64,000 nucleotides of DNA from Rhodamnia argentea (Eukaryota > Streptophyta > Magnoliopsida > Myrtales > Myrtaceae): NCBI RefSeq assembly GCF_020921035.1, contig NC_063150.1, forward strand, positions 31,171,826 to 31,235,825, in the 5' to 3' direction. Shown one piece after another: positions 10,054-22,544 of the stretch. Position 1 is the first letter of the stretch. Every line of letters starts with the position of its first letter. The notes beneath the pieces were generated by a model. That model ran no database searches. It saw only the letters and a program-made list of their open reading frames with translations, and was not told the origin of the DNA. The translations under genes were made by a program, and so were the position numbers.

Positions 10054-13000
10054 ATGACTCTCAGCAGCATCCCGGTAACATCTCTCTCTCTCTTCCGGTT
10101 CTTCAGCCTTTTGTTTTTCGCAACGAGCCACCCGATTCGGTGTTTCGCGTCCCCTTTGTCATCTCAAATTGTGCTTGCTTCAGTCCGTTCTCGAGTCGAT
10201 AGCTGTGCCGTCGTTGTCTTATCTGGGATCGATGTTGTTGTTGAATGAAAAATCGTGTGATGATCGGGTGAATCGTAGTAGCCCCGTGGAATGGAGTTGT
10301 TCCTGCGGGAAGCAGAACGCATCGGGTCGATTCTCTGTGGGACTAATCTGAATGCGGAGATGGTGTCGGGCGCTCTTGAGTTGCTGCAGCTCTAACTTGG
10401 GATTGCCTCGTGTTGATTGAATTTGCTGTTTATTGAAAATTTGTGCTAGTTGACTACTGCGGATGTTCAAATTGCCGCTGGAGGAAGGAGGAACTTCACG
10501 CTACTGTGTGCGCCGGTAATGGGGGAGTCGGTGGACCAGATGCTGGGCCAGATAAGGAAAGCGAAGGAGCAAGGCGCCGACCTTGTCGAAGTTCGCTTGG
10601 ATTTCTTGAAGAGCTTCAGTCCGAAACAAGATCTCGAGGTCCTACTCAAACAGAGCGCCTTGCCCACTCTAGTGACTTACAGGTGATTGATTAAATATGT
10701 ATGATTGCGGTGTGTTTTTTTTTTTTTCTTTTTTTTTTTGTAGTATATGATGTGATTGGTGGATTTTGCTGCTTGGCGCTTCAGTAGACAGAGACGTACT
10801 TCAATATATTGTATGCAGAATAGCCAAGAAGTCACAATATTAGAAGATCTTTTCAGCGAGGGATGCACTTTTTAGTGAAAGTCACTGATTTAATGTGCAT
10901 TTCTGCCTATACTGTTATTTTACTGCATGCTGTTGAGTTCGAGTCGCATATCTTCCTTCGTTTGAGATTTTCTCATGACATGAATCTTCGGCTCTTCCAC
11001 TGGCAGACCCAAATGGGAAGGTGGTCAGTATGAGGGTGATGACAGCCGGAGATTGGATGCATTACGAGTAGCAGTGGAATCAGGAGCTGACTATGTAGAT
11101 GTTGAGCTTCAGGTCGAATTTTATCTCTATCCTACATGTTTGTTTCGGTATTTGCAGTCATGTGCCTAATACTACAATCCAGCGGATCGAGCCCTAATAT
11201 GGTACTCTAGTCCTCACATGGTACTCTAGATCAAATGAAGCAAGAAGTGCTAATCTAATGATATACTTTCATCTGCAGCAAATGAGAACCAGAGTTAGCA
11301 TCAGAATTATAATGAGATCATTCCCTTGTCAGTTTATGTTTCCATAAGCTTGGTTTTTAAAATGCAGAAAATGCTACAATTGTCTTTTAAATCCATTTTA
11401 GATATAAGATTAGACTTGATGAGTAAAGTGCATAGGAAAAGAGCTTCTGCCAGTAGCTGTTGTTAGCCGGTCACAGAATGACAGTCAACTATTTGAACTG
11501 AAGAGTAGTAATGGATTTGCTTCTGAAGCCTGAAGCTTCTTATGATGCGTTATTATCTAGTGCAATACCAATTGCATCTGTCACCTAATTTACGCCTGTA
11601 GATGTTCTTCAGCTTTTATTTTCCGTCTAGTGCTGACTATCAACAATTTGCTCTTTTCCAAGTCTTCGGTTTTGTGGAAGTGTCATATATAGGCCACTGA
11701 GAGTCTTGCTTATCTGATTGAAGGTTGCTCATGAGTTCTTCAGTTCCATTCATGGGAAGAAGCCTGAAAAGGTCAAAATCATAGTTTCTTCTCACAACTA
11801 TCAGAATACACCATCATCCGAGGAACTGGGCAACCTTGTAGCAAGAATCCAGGCTACTGGCGCTGACATCGTCAAGATTGCAACTACTGCCCTTGATATT
11901 AGTGACTGTGCGCATATCTTTCAAGTTCTAGCACATTCTCAAGTGAGTACTTTGTTGCACCAAAAGAAAACGTTGTGGTAGGCCGTTTGAAATTTTGGGC
12001 TTATATGCTTCGTAGCTGTTTTTACACGATCAAGTTAAATACTTAAATAGTAGCTTCCTCAAGCTTTGACAATGGGGCAGCACATGTCATTGGAAATGAA
12101 TATCAACTTGGTTTTTCAGGCAGAAAAAGAATTCTAATATCTGGTAGACATTTCCAAGTTCCAACCGAGTCCTGCCCTGGGAAATAGGAAGACATCATTC
12201 TCTATGCTGGGTTCATCAGCATTCACTTTTTATAGGCCGTTTACCTCTCTACAAGTTTCAATAGGATAGATATGCCCTTGCAGGTTCCAACTATCGCAAT
12301 TGCTATGGGCGAGAGGGGTTTGATTTCACGGATACTTGCTGCAAAGTACGGTGGATTTCTCACATTCGGTGCAATTGAAGCTGGAGTAGTTTCAGCTCCT
12401 GGACAGCCATCCATAAAAGATCTGCTGGATTTATATAATTTAAGACAATTAGGGCCTGATACCAAAGTACATGGTGTTATTGGAAAGCCCATTGGTCACA
12501 GCAAGAGTCCTCACCTGTACAATGCCGCATTTAAATCGGTCAATTTCAATGGAATCTATCTCCCCCTGTTGGTTGACAGTGTGGCAAATTTCATCAACGC
12601 CTACTCATCTCCAGATTTTGTTGGATACAGGTAAAATATCCTTCTCCAAGTAGTGTGGATTTGCTTAGTTTTCTTTCTGTCGATTCTAAAGGTCCTTCGT
12701 TGGGTTCACCTCAGCAGAGTGACTGATGAATGGCCTTTATTTAATTCCTCCTATTCACTAAATGAAAATCCAAATTTTCAACTTGAAATGTAGTTATACG
12801 ATTCCTCACAAGGAGGATGGACTTAGATGTTGTGATGAGGTCGACCCAATAGCCAAGGTATAAGCATTGTTCCTTACTCGCCAGTTTCTTCTGTTGATGG
12901 AATGTTGTCTAAATACGTAGGGGTTTTTGCTGATAGAGTTACTGTCTAGGCTTCTGACAAGCTTCTGCATCATTGTGTGGTTATACCTGTTTTGATGTCT

Positions 13001-14057
13001 GGATGGTAACTACTACAGGCCATTGGAGCTATCAGTCAGATGATTAGAAGACCAACCGATGGGAAGTTGATCGGATACAATGTTGACTATCTTGGAGCTA
13101 TTGCAGCTATTGAGGAAGCACTTCGAGGTTTTAAATGCACTTAGTAATTTGCTGTTTGTTACTCTGAACCTTGAACCCCTCCGAGAATCTTACATGGTTT
13201 CTCTCTCATGCAGCTTCAAACGGAGCAAGCCCGGCTACCATTTCCCCCTTGGCTGGAAAGCTCTTTGTTGTCATTGGAGCTGGTGGTGCTGGAAAAGCAC
13301 TTGCATATGGTGGTATGGAGAAGGGAGCAAGAGTTGTAGTTGCCAACAGGACTTACGGTAAGATTTTCTTCCTTTAGGCATCTTTTGTTTCGATATAGTT
13401 TCCATGAGGACAAACTTAATATGATATTACTCCTCACTTGTAGAAAAAGCAAAAGAACTCGCCAGTAAAGTTGGAGGGCAAGCAATTACTCTGGCTGAAC
13501 TTGAGAATTTTCACCCAGAAGATGGAATGGTTCTTGCAAACACCACTTCAGTTGGGATGAAGCCAAACATCGACCTGACACCCTTATCTAAGGTCTGGTA
13601 TCTTGATACGCATTCCTCCACAGGACTCATTCATGATATTGCAAATTTAATGGGATCCTTGCATAACGCTTAGTCCTGGAACTATTGACCTTGTCGAATG
13701 ACAAGCTAACATAACGTGGGTTTTCTCTTGGCAGAAAGCTTTGAGTCGCTATCGTCTGGTTTTTGATGCCATCTACACGCCAAAGTTGACTCGACTTCTC
13801 CAAGAAGCTCAGGAGTGTGGAGCCATTCCTGTCTATGGAACGGAGATGTTCATTAATCAGGCCTTTGTACAGTTTGAAAGGTTCACGGGGTATCCCGGTA
13901 AGATGACTCCTAAAGCCTCCATAAATTTTAAATTTCTGCTTGTCAAGCCGACGTGGTATTTGTAGCCCGAATTATATACCTTTCTAAACATGAACTTCTC
14001 CTTTTCCCTGCAGCACCAAAGCAACTGATTAGGGATGCATTGGCAAAGAGTACATGA
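10054..14057 (+). CDS. Dehydroquinate dehydratase/shikimate dehydrogenase, copy 2 (altered shikimate pocket)
   Basis: Eleven exons: 10054-10074, 10450-10682, 11007-11112, 11724-11942, 12284-12630, 12794-12857, 13019-13127, 13214-13357, 13444-13592, 13735-13897, 14014-14057. They total 532 aa, with intron positions and phases equal to copy 1, so this is a tandem duplicate. The dehydratase half is complete, including the Schiff-base lysine (AAG at 11874-11876, context VKIATTA), SSHN, GERG and APGQP. The dehydrogenase half keeps GHSKSP, TIPHKE and the GAGGAG nucleotide loop. However, the conserved Asn of GAVN is Ser336 (13034-13036) and the Thr of NTD is Val352 (13082-13084). These correspond to Arabidopsis Asn406 and Thr422, both in the shikimate site. 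I infer normal dehydratase activity with a changed second-step substrate or product. The start codon is in a GCC-rich Kozak-like context. Confidence 0.95.
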
Positions 14058-17040
14058 AAAGTTTAGTCAGGTCAAGCTCTAATTGCAGCCGAATCCTAGT
14101 CCGCAAATTCCTTTCAAGTTCTGGATTGTGCTATTCATCTGTTAACCTATTTTGTTGTACTAATAATAATTTCTCCCTTTGGTGGAGCAAGGAGTCGTCA
14201 AAAGTTCCTAGCTAGATACCTTATTAGCATCAGAGAAAATCAGTATGAAGCAATAGATTGGTAAAAAAGAAGATTGCATCGTTTCACGTCTGTCAGGGAA
14301 TAGAAGTTTAGTGTCCAGGAGAAATTGCTATGTGAAGATATCCTTCAATGAAGATTTTATTTGGCTATGTAGCACGACTTTGCTTTGGTCTGTCTTGATA
14401 CTCCAGAAAGAGATGCTAAACAGTAAGCTCCGTAAAGAGGGTGATTCACTATCAGTTAAGTGGGAACATCACAGATATCGGATCCCCGGATGGTCGAGTT
14501 CGCTTCCAGCAAATGAGGAATCGAATGAAACGGATCTTTATCTTCTGCTTTGCACGTCTTGGTTCCTGAACTGACCGGCAGGGCCGGTCCTATACTCGAA
14601 TAATACACGTTACCTAGAAAGAAATAAAAAAATGAGCGTAATGACAGTCGTATGGTTCCAGAGTAGAACCATTCCTCGCCATCCGTGCACATGACTTCAT
14701 ATCCGAAAGATTGTACAGACCAAGCTCCAATGCATGCGTGCTAATAATACTAATCTGCATCCGAAGTCGAATGATGCGGTAAACTCTGTTCCTGGCATAA
14801 CTGAAAAATTGTCATGACTCGAGTCAGGTCATACTCGGTCCATGAAATTAGTCGGGGCAATTCACGATCTTGAAGTGTATTGAATCAAGGCGAAGTTCCT
14901 CATCAAGAAGAAGAGAGAGAGGGGAAGAATTTCTAATCCACACACGAGGTTGGGGCCATCAAGTACAATGTACCAGTCTGGCTTGAGTTCAATGAGTGTC
15001 CATGAAACAGTTAGGTTTCTACTTCAGGGTTAGACTTAAGACCGGTGAAAAATAATTTAGTTATGTTCGCTTTCAATTGGGCAGCAATTGAGGGGGATTA
15101 AAGTAGATGAAAGATTTTAAAGATTTCAGTGTGGGAGATGGAGGGCATAAAAGAGGAGTAGATATTCATGGTTCATGGTTGGATAAGAAATTTTTTTAAT
15201 ATAGGAGACAACTTTATTTATTTATTTTTTTGGTAAAATTGTCTGCCCCGGATGATGTTGAGTGAGGAAAATAGAGTGCGACTGAATTCACAAATTTAAA
15301 GGTGAGAAAAATTCAAACAAATGCATGAAGTGAACTTTGCTTCATATAAAAATTTGAAGTGGCATGAATCACCGGATAGGCCAGAAGTTAGTAAGGTTGG
15401 TGAGTCAGTTGGTTAAGTTACTTATGCTCTGAGCTAGAGTAGCATCGCTGGCATTGGCATAAGTAGCAGCTCATTTTCAAGACGAGTCTAAGAACTTGAG
15501 GGAATGTATCCTAAAAGGAAAGACCTTATGGAATGGAAGCGGAGAATATGAAATGGTCTCTCGACCTAGGCCTTTCATCCAGCCTCATTTTCGATAGCAT
15601 TCGAGTCTCGTTGAGACGGTCGCTAAATCCGACATTCTTAGATATTCCGTGCTTGCATGATTGAAGGACTGAAGTCCGATTTTCACTTGATGTAAGGAAA
15701 ACGGATAACGATTTCAAATAAGGGCCTAACCTCTCCGATTGGCTAAATATTATGACCGATCAAGAGCATTTTCGTTCAAAGGCAAGTTTAACTTAAATTA
15801 GATAAAAAATTAAGAAAACTAAAAGTTCTTAAAAAAAAAAAAAACATATGGGCGGGTGGGCCTCTCCGTCGGCCATCGTCAACGCCCCACTGGTAATGGG
15901 GCTGCGGCCACGAGCGGGAGACCTAATTTTTTCTTTTTTCTTTTTTTAGTTTTAGCTTTTTCTTTCTTTTTTTTTAATGGATAAATTTTTTCATTTTTTA
16001 ACCTAATTTAATTCAGATTTTGTGTGAAAATTAGTATTCGAGATCAAAATGACGTCTAAGCGAGGTCGGGCCTCTCCTATGGCTTTCAAGGGTCTCGCCC
16101 GACCCTTTTCAAGCATCACGATTGGCCGGCTACTAGCAAAACGGAAAGAAAAAAAACATAAAAATGAAAAATCTCAAAAAAAGTAAAAGACAAAAATGCT
16201 TTCGACTAGCCGGTGAGGTCATGTCTGCAGCCCTTATTTGAAATAAGATCCGGGCCTTTATTCGGGAAAATAAGGATATTTTAAATCATTTGTTCGAAAC
16301 AATATCCATTTCAGACTTTTATTTGATAAAATGAAAGTATCCAAATCCCTTATTTGAAAATTTTGCTTTAGAGGTTAAAGTTTGACGCAGTAACCGATAT
16401 CGATATTTTCATAGACATAACATATCAAGCAGAAGTAAGTATACATGAATGGCCAGTAGGGATTGGTATGAAATAACTGGATTTACGGCAACCAAATTTC
16501 ACCCATTCATGTTATGTGAGAATTGGCATTCTCTAGTTGGGAAATGGCCGAAAGGACACTATTATTGGAGTTTGGACAAAAAAAACATCGTTACGAGTAC
16601 CACCTTTTAAATATATGAAACATCCTCGTTAGATTCGGTCGAAAAGTGTTCATTGCATCGAATCTAGTTTTCGTTTAGGCGTTAACCTTTTCTGACGAAA
16701 TTAAAACTTAAGTTTTACGATCTGTACGTGAACTCATCCGATTACTACCGAATCGTCTCTTACATGATTCGAAGAATGAAATGCTCCAACAACGTGTTTG
16801 TTTATTTTTGTTTTAAGTAAATGTTTTTCGCATTATGCTTAAATTTTTTAAAATCCTCTTCTATAAGTTTGAAACAAAAAAAAAAAAATGATCGTTTTCT
16901 CTGGGAGAAATAAATAAAATTATGAAATGGCATATTCGGCGAAATGGTAAAAATAGTAAATGCCATGAAATTTGGTAACTCCATCTAATTCGACCAAAAA
17001 AAAAAGAGGAGGAGGGTCGCCGTCCTTCATATTGAGCAAA
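14058..17040. other. Intergenic, repeat-derived, no gene
   Basis: After the 3' UTR of DQD/SDH copy 2 there is AT-rich sequence without a recognisable gene. It includes the foldback segment at 15711-16244 and homopolymer-rich sequence around it. Confidence 0.5.
15711..16244. repeat. Segment bounded by a perfect 15-bp inverted repeat
   Basis: ATTTCAAATAAGGGC at 15711-15725 recurs exactly inverted at 16230-16244. The interior has GC-rich blocks in an AT-rich setting. Similar TTATTTGA and ATAAGG words continue to about 16370, so the full element may be longer. No target duplication was found. Confidence 0.5.
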
Positions 17041-19700
17041 AACCTTCCCTATCCTACAGGCACGAGAAGAGAGAGACCTGCTTCACCGGCGAAAGTATGA
17101 ATCGCTCCTCGACTCCGAGATCCCCGATTCTATAACCTGGTAATGTCATAGGTCTCGTCCTTTTCATTGCCTCTCTCTGTCTCTCTCTCTGTCTCCGATG
17201 ATTCTTCTTTTCGTGCGAATCAGATCGGTGGGAGCTGGCGATCCTGTGACGGAGCTGTCCGAGTCCGTCTAGGGTAATTCGGCTTGTTCGGCCATGGTCT
17301 CCTGTTATCGCCTCTTTGATTGGTGTGGAAGTGTTTTTGAGTCTCAGTGGCTTTTTGAGTGTCGATGGTACCCAATTAGGTAGGCAAGGTGCCATCTTGC
17401 ATCGTCAGGGTTTAGGTCTCAGTTTCTTTTGGAGTGATTGTTTCTTCGTATCCTCCGACGCATAGGTTATTTTGCGGGTGGTTTTTTTTTTTTTTTTTTT
17501 TAAGTGTAAGAGAGGTGGTTTCTGCGTAAGGGTTGATGCTTCTTTCATTGATCTTGAATGGGTTTCTCGTTGATTGTGGTTTTTTTTATTCCACCATATT
17601 TAGCTGTTGAGCAAATTTTCACAAAAGGCTTAATTTTTAACTCTCTCTCTCTCTCGCTTTTTTTATCTCAACTTACATATGTGGGTTTTTGCTGAACTAC
17701 GCCTGGAAAAGCTTAGAAGTGATGCTATTTTTATCTGATGTAGCTGGACATGGTGCTCTCAATACAGATATTATTTCATCTATATCTTCAGTTGCTTCGG
17801 GTAGGACCAGGTAGTCTTTTTAGGTTAGAGTACATTACCTTGTTTTAAGTTCCTAGAGAAAAATGATCGAGGGGAAAAGAAACAGGATAATGTAATGTAA
17901 ACAAATGACTGATCACCCATTTTAACCAATCTTATCTGTTTTCCGTATCTGATGCAGCAGTGCAAAGTTCCTTGTCTTTGCGACAGGTTGTGGCTAGTCA
18001 GAGTCTTTTGTCATGCTCTTACATAGTTTTTGGGTACTGGCCTTGGTGGTCAAAACTTATTGCTTGAATCACAAATTAGGAGAATCTTTTTAGCATCGTG
18101 AATAGCAGATATTGACATGTAACATTTATTAAGCAGCTTCAAAGCAAACATGGGTGACTTATCAATTAGTGAGGACATTTTGGGTGTGTAATGATTACAC
18201 TGTGTAATTGCGAAGGTGGCTATCACAAGGAACATGGGTATTCTGTATTAGCAACTTATATTACCTCACAAATGACATAAGATTCCCAAAAATGATTCTT
18301 ATTATGCTAGAAGTGTACTTTTGCGAAATTTGGCAATACTCATTTGTATCTCTTTTTAGTATAATAGACAAGGTTGAGGGTCCGACAGTTTTATGACTTG
18401 GATCTTTTACAATGTTATTGTAAATATTTGAGGTCGTTATTTCATTCTTTTAAGCTCTTATTGAGAGGATATGAAGAAGGAGATGTCCGAGAATTCCTTC
18501 AATAACATCTATGGTATAAAATCACGTTATTCACAACTCCATAAGTGCATTCTTGGCATCAACCAAGTTATTTTGGCCACTTTGATTACTGAATATCCTG
18601 GGAAATTACCCAATGTAATTCTCAGTCTCCCGAAAACATTAGACATTTAACAACCAGTCTATCCTAAAATTACTCGAGACCTTTTACTGGACTAAGTGAA
18701 TCGTAAATCATGTCTGAATCGTGAATTTTATGGAATTATAAACAAGTGCTGCCTGGAATTTTAACCTTGATTCTTTCCTTGAAGTTGAATCTTTTTGTCT
18801 ATAAACTGAGTCGAACCATATGATGTGAATCTTGAACCATCTGTCCTAGTGACATTGATTATTGTGCCTATATGATCAATGTGATGTAGGTCGAGTGTGG
18901 TAGATTTGAGGTTGGAAATAAAAAGGTTGGGTAGATGGGAAAAGAAAATAACAAGCAATAGAAATCAGATAGGTTGAACTGGAATTGGAAAAGAAGTACC
19001 ACAAATGCATTCAGAATCGTGTGTCGTGATTAATGACAAGAAGGTGAAGTTTGACACTAATAAGGCTTTTGTACCATTTCATGAGTACAAACTGGCTAGA
19101 TAGGAAATATTAGTTAGTATTTGTTATCTTACATTACAAAAGCTATGCTAATCCCGAGTTCCTACATTCTGCATTGTTTGGAAGTTTGCGTGATAATATA
19201 AGGACCTTGTGTTTGAAGTAATGTTTCTGTCTGACAGCATGTTCTTGCTGGTTTAAGTTTTTCGGCATATGAACGTTTTAGTAAATTCTTGGGTGTCTTT
19301 TAAAATAATTTTAAGACCATTTCATTTTCTTTGGATTGGAATGGTTTATGTTTTTATCGTGATCTTGAGATTGCTTTGGTTAAGAGTTATCTTTTCTTAA
19401 AGGTTTTATGGTACTACTATTATAGAGACGTCTTCAGTTGAAGAAATCGTTTTAGTGGAAATTTGTTACAACTTACATGTGGAAGATTAGTAATGCGATT
19501 ATCCTGTTTAGCTATAAAGTGAGAAGACATGTGCATGCATATGTTTGGAATGCTGTGGAAGCAGTTGTATTAATTACCATTTCCCTAAGGAGCTTCTGAT
19601 GTTTTGTTGATGGGTGCAGTTGAATTTTGGTAGGTGGTTGTTGCTTTGGGACTAAAGTTGGCTTGGAACACTGGGAGGAACTGTGTAGCAAGATAGAAAA
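17041..19700 (+). other. 5' leader and long leader intron of the DCD gene
   Basis: A CT-rich leader-like stretch at 17041-17383 is followed by a possible donor (AG/GTAGGC at 17384) and more than 2 kb of T-rich intron-like sequence. An acceptor (GGGTGCAG) ends at 19619, about 80 bases before the ATG. The arrangement is inferred from splice signals only. No coding sequence is seen. Confidence 0.45.
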
Positions 19701-22544
19701 ATGGAAGCTGAAGCACCTCCACATGTGTCCACTGAATTACACACATTGGACCAGGAAACCAAGGAGGCAGTTGAAACACCTACAGATTTCTCCACTAAGT
19801 TGCGGCCTGAGGAAGACGAAAACAAGGAAGCGAAAATAATTGTGGACACAACTCATCCACTCTCAAAGGAGCAGAAAAGAAAGGAAGAAAATGAAGCATC
19901 TGCAGATGCCTCTGAGCCACACTCAATAGAGCTGGGAGGCAAGAGCAAAGGTGCGGAGACTTCCAATGAGTTGCAGGCTCCTAAAAGGAAAACTAGGAAG
20001 GTTTTGAAACCCAGATCAAAAATTGCCAAGAAATCTCCTGCCAGTAATTCCTTGGACAAGAAAAAGGCCGAAGAAATCTCCACTAAGTTGCAGCCTGAGG
20101 AAGACGAAAACAAGGAAGCTGGAATAATTATGGACACAACTCAGCCACTCTCAAAGGAGCAGGAACGAAAGGAGGAAAATGAAGCACCTGCAGATGCCTT
20201 TGAGCCACACTCAATAGAGCTGGAAGGCAGGAGCAAAGGTGCGGAGACTTCCAATGAGTTGCAGGCTCCTAAAAAGAAAACTAGGAAGGTTTTGAAACCC
20301 AGATCAGAAATTTCCAAGACATCTCCTGCCATTAATTCCTTGAATAAGAAAACGGCGAAAGTTACTGTTGCAGAACTCGAGGGGAAAGAAGAAATAAAGA
20401 AGAAAGCAGTATCACTGATTAATAATGGAAATAGTAGCATAGAAGTAGGGACCACAGATGCCTTATGTATGGAGCAGGAAAACAAGGAGGAAATTAAATC
20501 GGCTGCAGATTTCTCTGCTGAGCCACATTCTATGGAGCTGGAAAATAAGAACAAAGTAGCAGGAACCTCCAATGAGTTGCCGGCTCAGCAGAAAAATGAG
20601 GTGGAAATTCAAGCAGCTCCAGAGGTCTCCACTGAGCCACACTCTGTGGAGCTGAAAAAGAAGAGTGAATCTGCGCTGACCTCCGAAAAGATGCAGGCCC
20701 CTAGGAAGAGAACTGTTAAAGTTTTGAAAGCCAGATCAAAAATTGTCAAGAAATCTCCTGCCATTGCTTCATCGATGAAGAAAAAAGTCGAAGCTACCAT
20801 ACCAAAAGTTGAGGTGGAAAAAGCAACAAAGGCGAAAGATGTGTTGTCAGTTAAGAATGGAAATAGCAGCAAAGGAGACTCCTTGAAGCAATCTACTTCT
20901 GGTGATAAGATGCTACGGAATGCAGATGATTTGAGGAGTGAAGGAAAGGATGATTGCAACTTGAAAGGTGGAAATAGCTGCACTCATGTAGAGAAGAATG
21001 CAAAGGAACCAGCTGCAGATAATAGTGAGAAAAATGGATCTGGAGTGCTTGGAAAAAGCAAAAGGAAATGGAAGGAAACAGTAAAACAAAAGTCTAACAA
21101 GAGTTTGAACAATTTGAAGGACAATGAGAAACCTGACAATTTGGAAAAGAAACCGAGAAAAGAAAAGAAAGAAAAACTCGGTGGTTTGATTTTTATGTGC
21201 AACTCCAAGACCAAACCAGATTGTTTAAGTTATGGTGTCATGGGCATCTCCTTGAGTAAAAAGGATCTTGTGTTGGGCGTCAGACCTGGTCTCAAGCTTT
21301 TTCTGTATGATTATGATCTTAAGCTTATGTACGGAATTTACAAGGCCACCTCTCCTGGGGGCATGAGACTCGAGCCTAGCGCTTTTAATGGGGCTTTTCC
21401 AGTTCAGGTCAGTTCTTTATTACCTGGGTTTTCTTACTAGTTGATGGTTTTGTTTGCAAAGGCTGATCAGTTTTAAAATTCTAGGTGCGATTTAAAGTTC
21501 ATCTCGAGTGTTATCCGCTGCCAGAGACTATCTTCAAAAAGGGCATGGGAGAAAATTTTACAACTAAACACAAATTCAAAACAGAACTTTCTATTGAACA
21601 GGTGAGGAATACATGCTACTTGTATGCGCGGTTTCTGCAGTATTTTTCCTGAAAAACAACACTTGAATTTCTTCCAGGTAAGTAGGCTTGCAGCACTTTT
21701 TCGACCAGTAGAGCTCCATGTGAAAGAATTGCCTGCTCGTTCCCCAAGATTGACCAAAAGCAGAATGGGGGATTCTCATGTCAGAGCTCGTGAATCACGA
21801 CATCTATCACGTAGGGAAACATCGTCTAGGGATCCTTATGCTGAACATCAATCTCGAAGACTTCCGGAATTAGCTCATGAAAGTGACCGACCAGTTGTGG
21901 GCCGTGAGCTAGCGCCTAGGCCAAGAGCAGAATCTCGAGAAATGTATCTTACGGAGCAGGAGTATCGAGCATTTGGTCTTAGAGGAGAGAGGAGGAACGC
22001 AGATTTCCGAAGGCATATTTCTCCTACCCTAAGACCATACAGGGAGGATCACGAGAGAGAGCGCATTCGAAGACTACCGGAAGAGATACATAGGGAAGCT
22101 GCTCCGGCGCGGAGGGATAATGCTGTTGGACGTAGCTATACGAGTGACAGGGGATATAGAACTTATTCCCTTCATCCAAGGGAGGAATTGCACAGCCAAG
22201 TTCCTCCTAGGGCAGGTACATCCGCTGCTGCTGCTTTTAACTCCTACCAGGAGGATCCTTATGATGCATATCAGCATGGTGCTGCATCTGCGGACCCATA
22301 TGCACATCGTTCAAGAAGGGAGGACATACCCTCAGGTTCTCTTTATGGTCGTAGTAGGCGGGAAAGTTATTTGACTGAGAAGGACCATCTACGAAGGAGA
22401 GCAGTTGATCGGGATGAATCACTTCCGAGGTATATTGATGATTTACTGGGACATGATCGAGCACACCGTTACGGGACTAATGAGAACAATGCTGCTAGCT
22501 TGCCGGTTTCATCTCGATACTCTTTTGCAGGTCCGAGGATCTGA
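19701..22544 (+). CDS. DCD (Development and Cell Death) domain protein with N-terminal repeats
   Basis: Three coding exons, 19701-21407, 21485-21601 and 21678-22544, total 896 aa. An in-frame stop just upstream at 19686-19688 fixes the start. Residues 1-490 are Lys/Glu-rich and low complexity, with an almost exact 96-codon tandem repeat (see 19791-20366) plus a weaker third unit. The DCD domain (about 493-622) starts [12 protein letters not shown] and continues with [23 protein letters not shown] and PAQV/PVQVRFK-type strands, then IFKKGM and the LAALFRPV end. In this plant-specific family the domain is linked to stress and cell-death signalling, and the biochemical role is not settled. The C-terminal 270 residues are Arg/Tyr/Ser-rich and probably disordered. 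The last exons match the usual intron positions of the domain. Confidence 0.93.
19791..20366 (+). repeat. 288-bp in-frame tandem duplication in the DCD gene
   Basis: Two copies start at 19791 and 20079 (TCCACTAAGTTGC.GCCTGAGG) and run 96 codons each with few differences. Each unit begins [13 protein letters not shown] and ends around SPA.NSL. A diverged third unit follows ([25 protein letters not shown]). The unit length is divisible by three, so the frame is kept. Confidence 0.9.
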
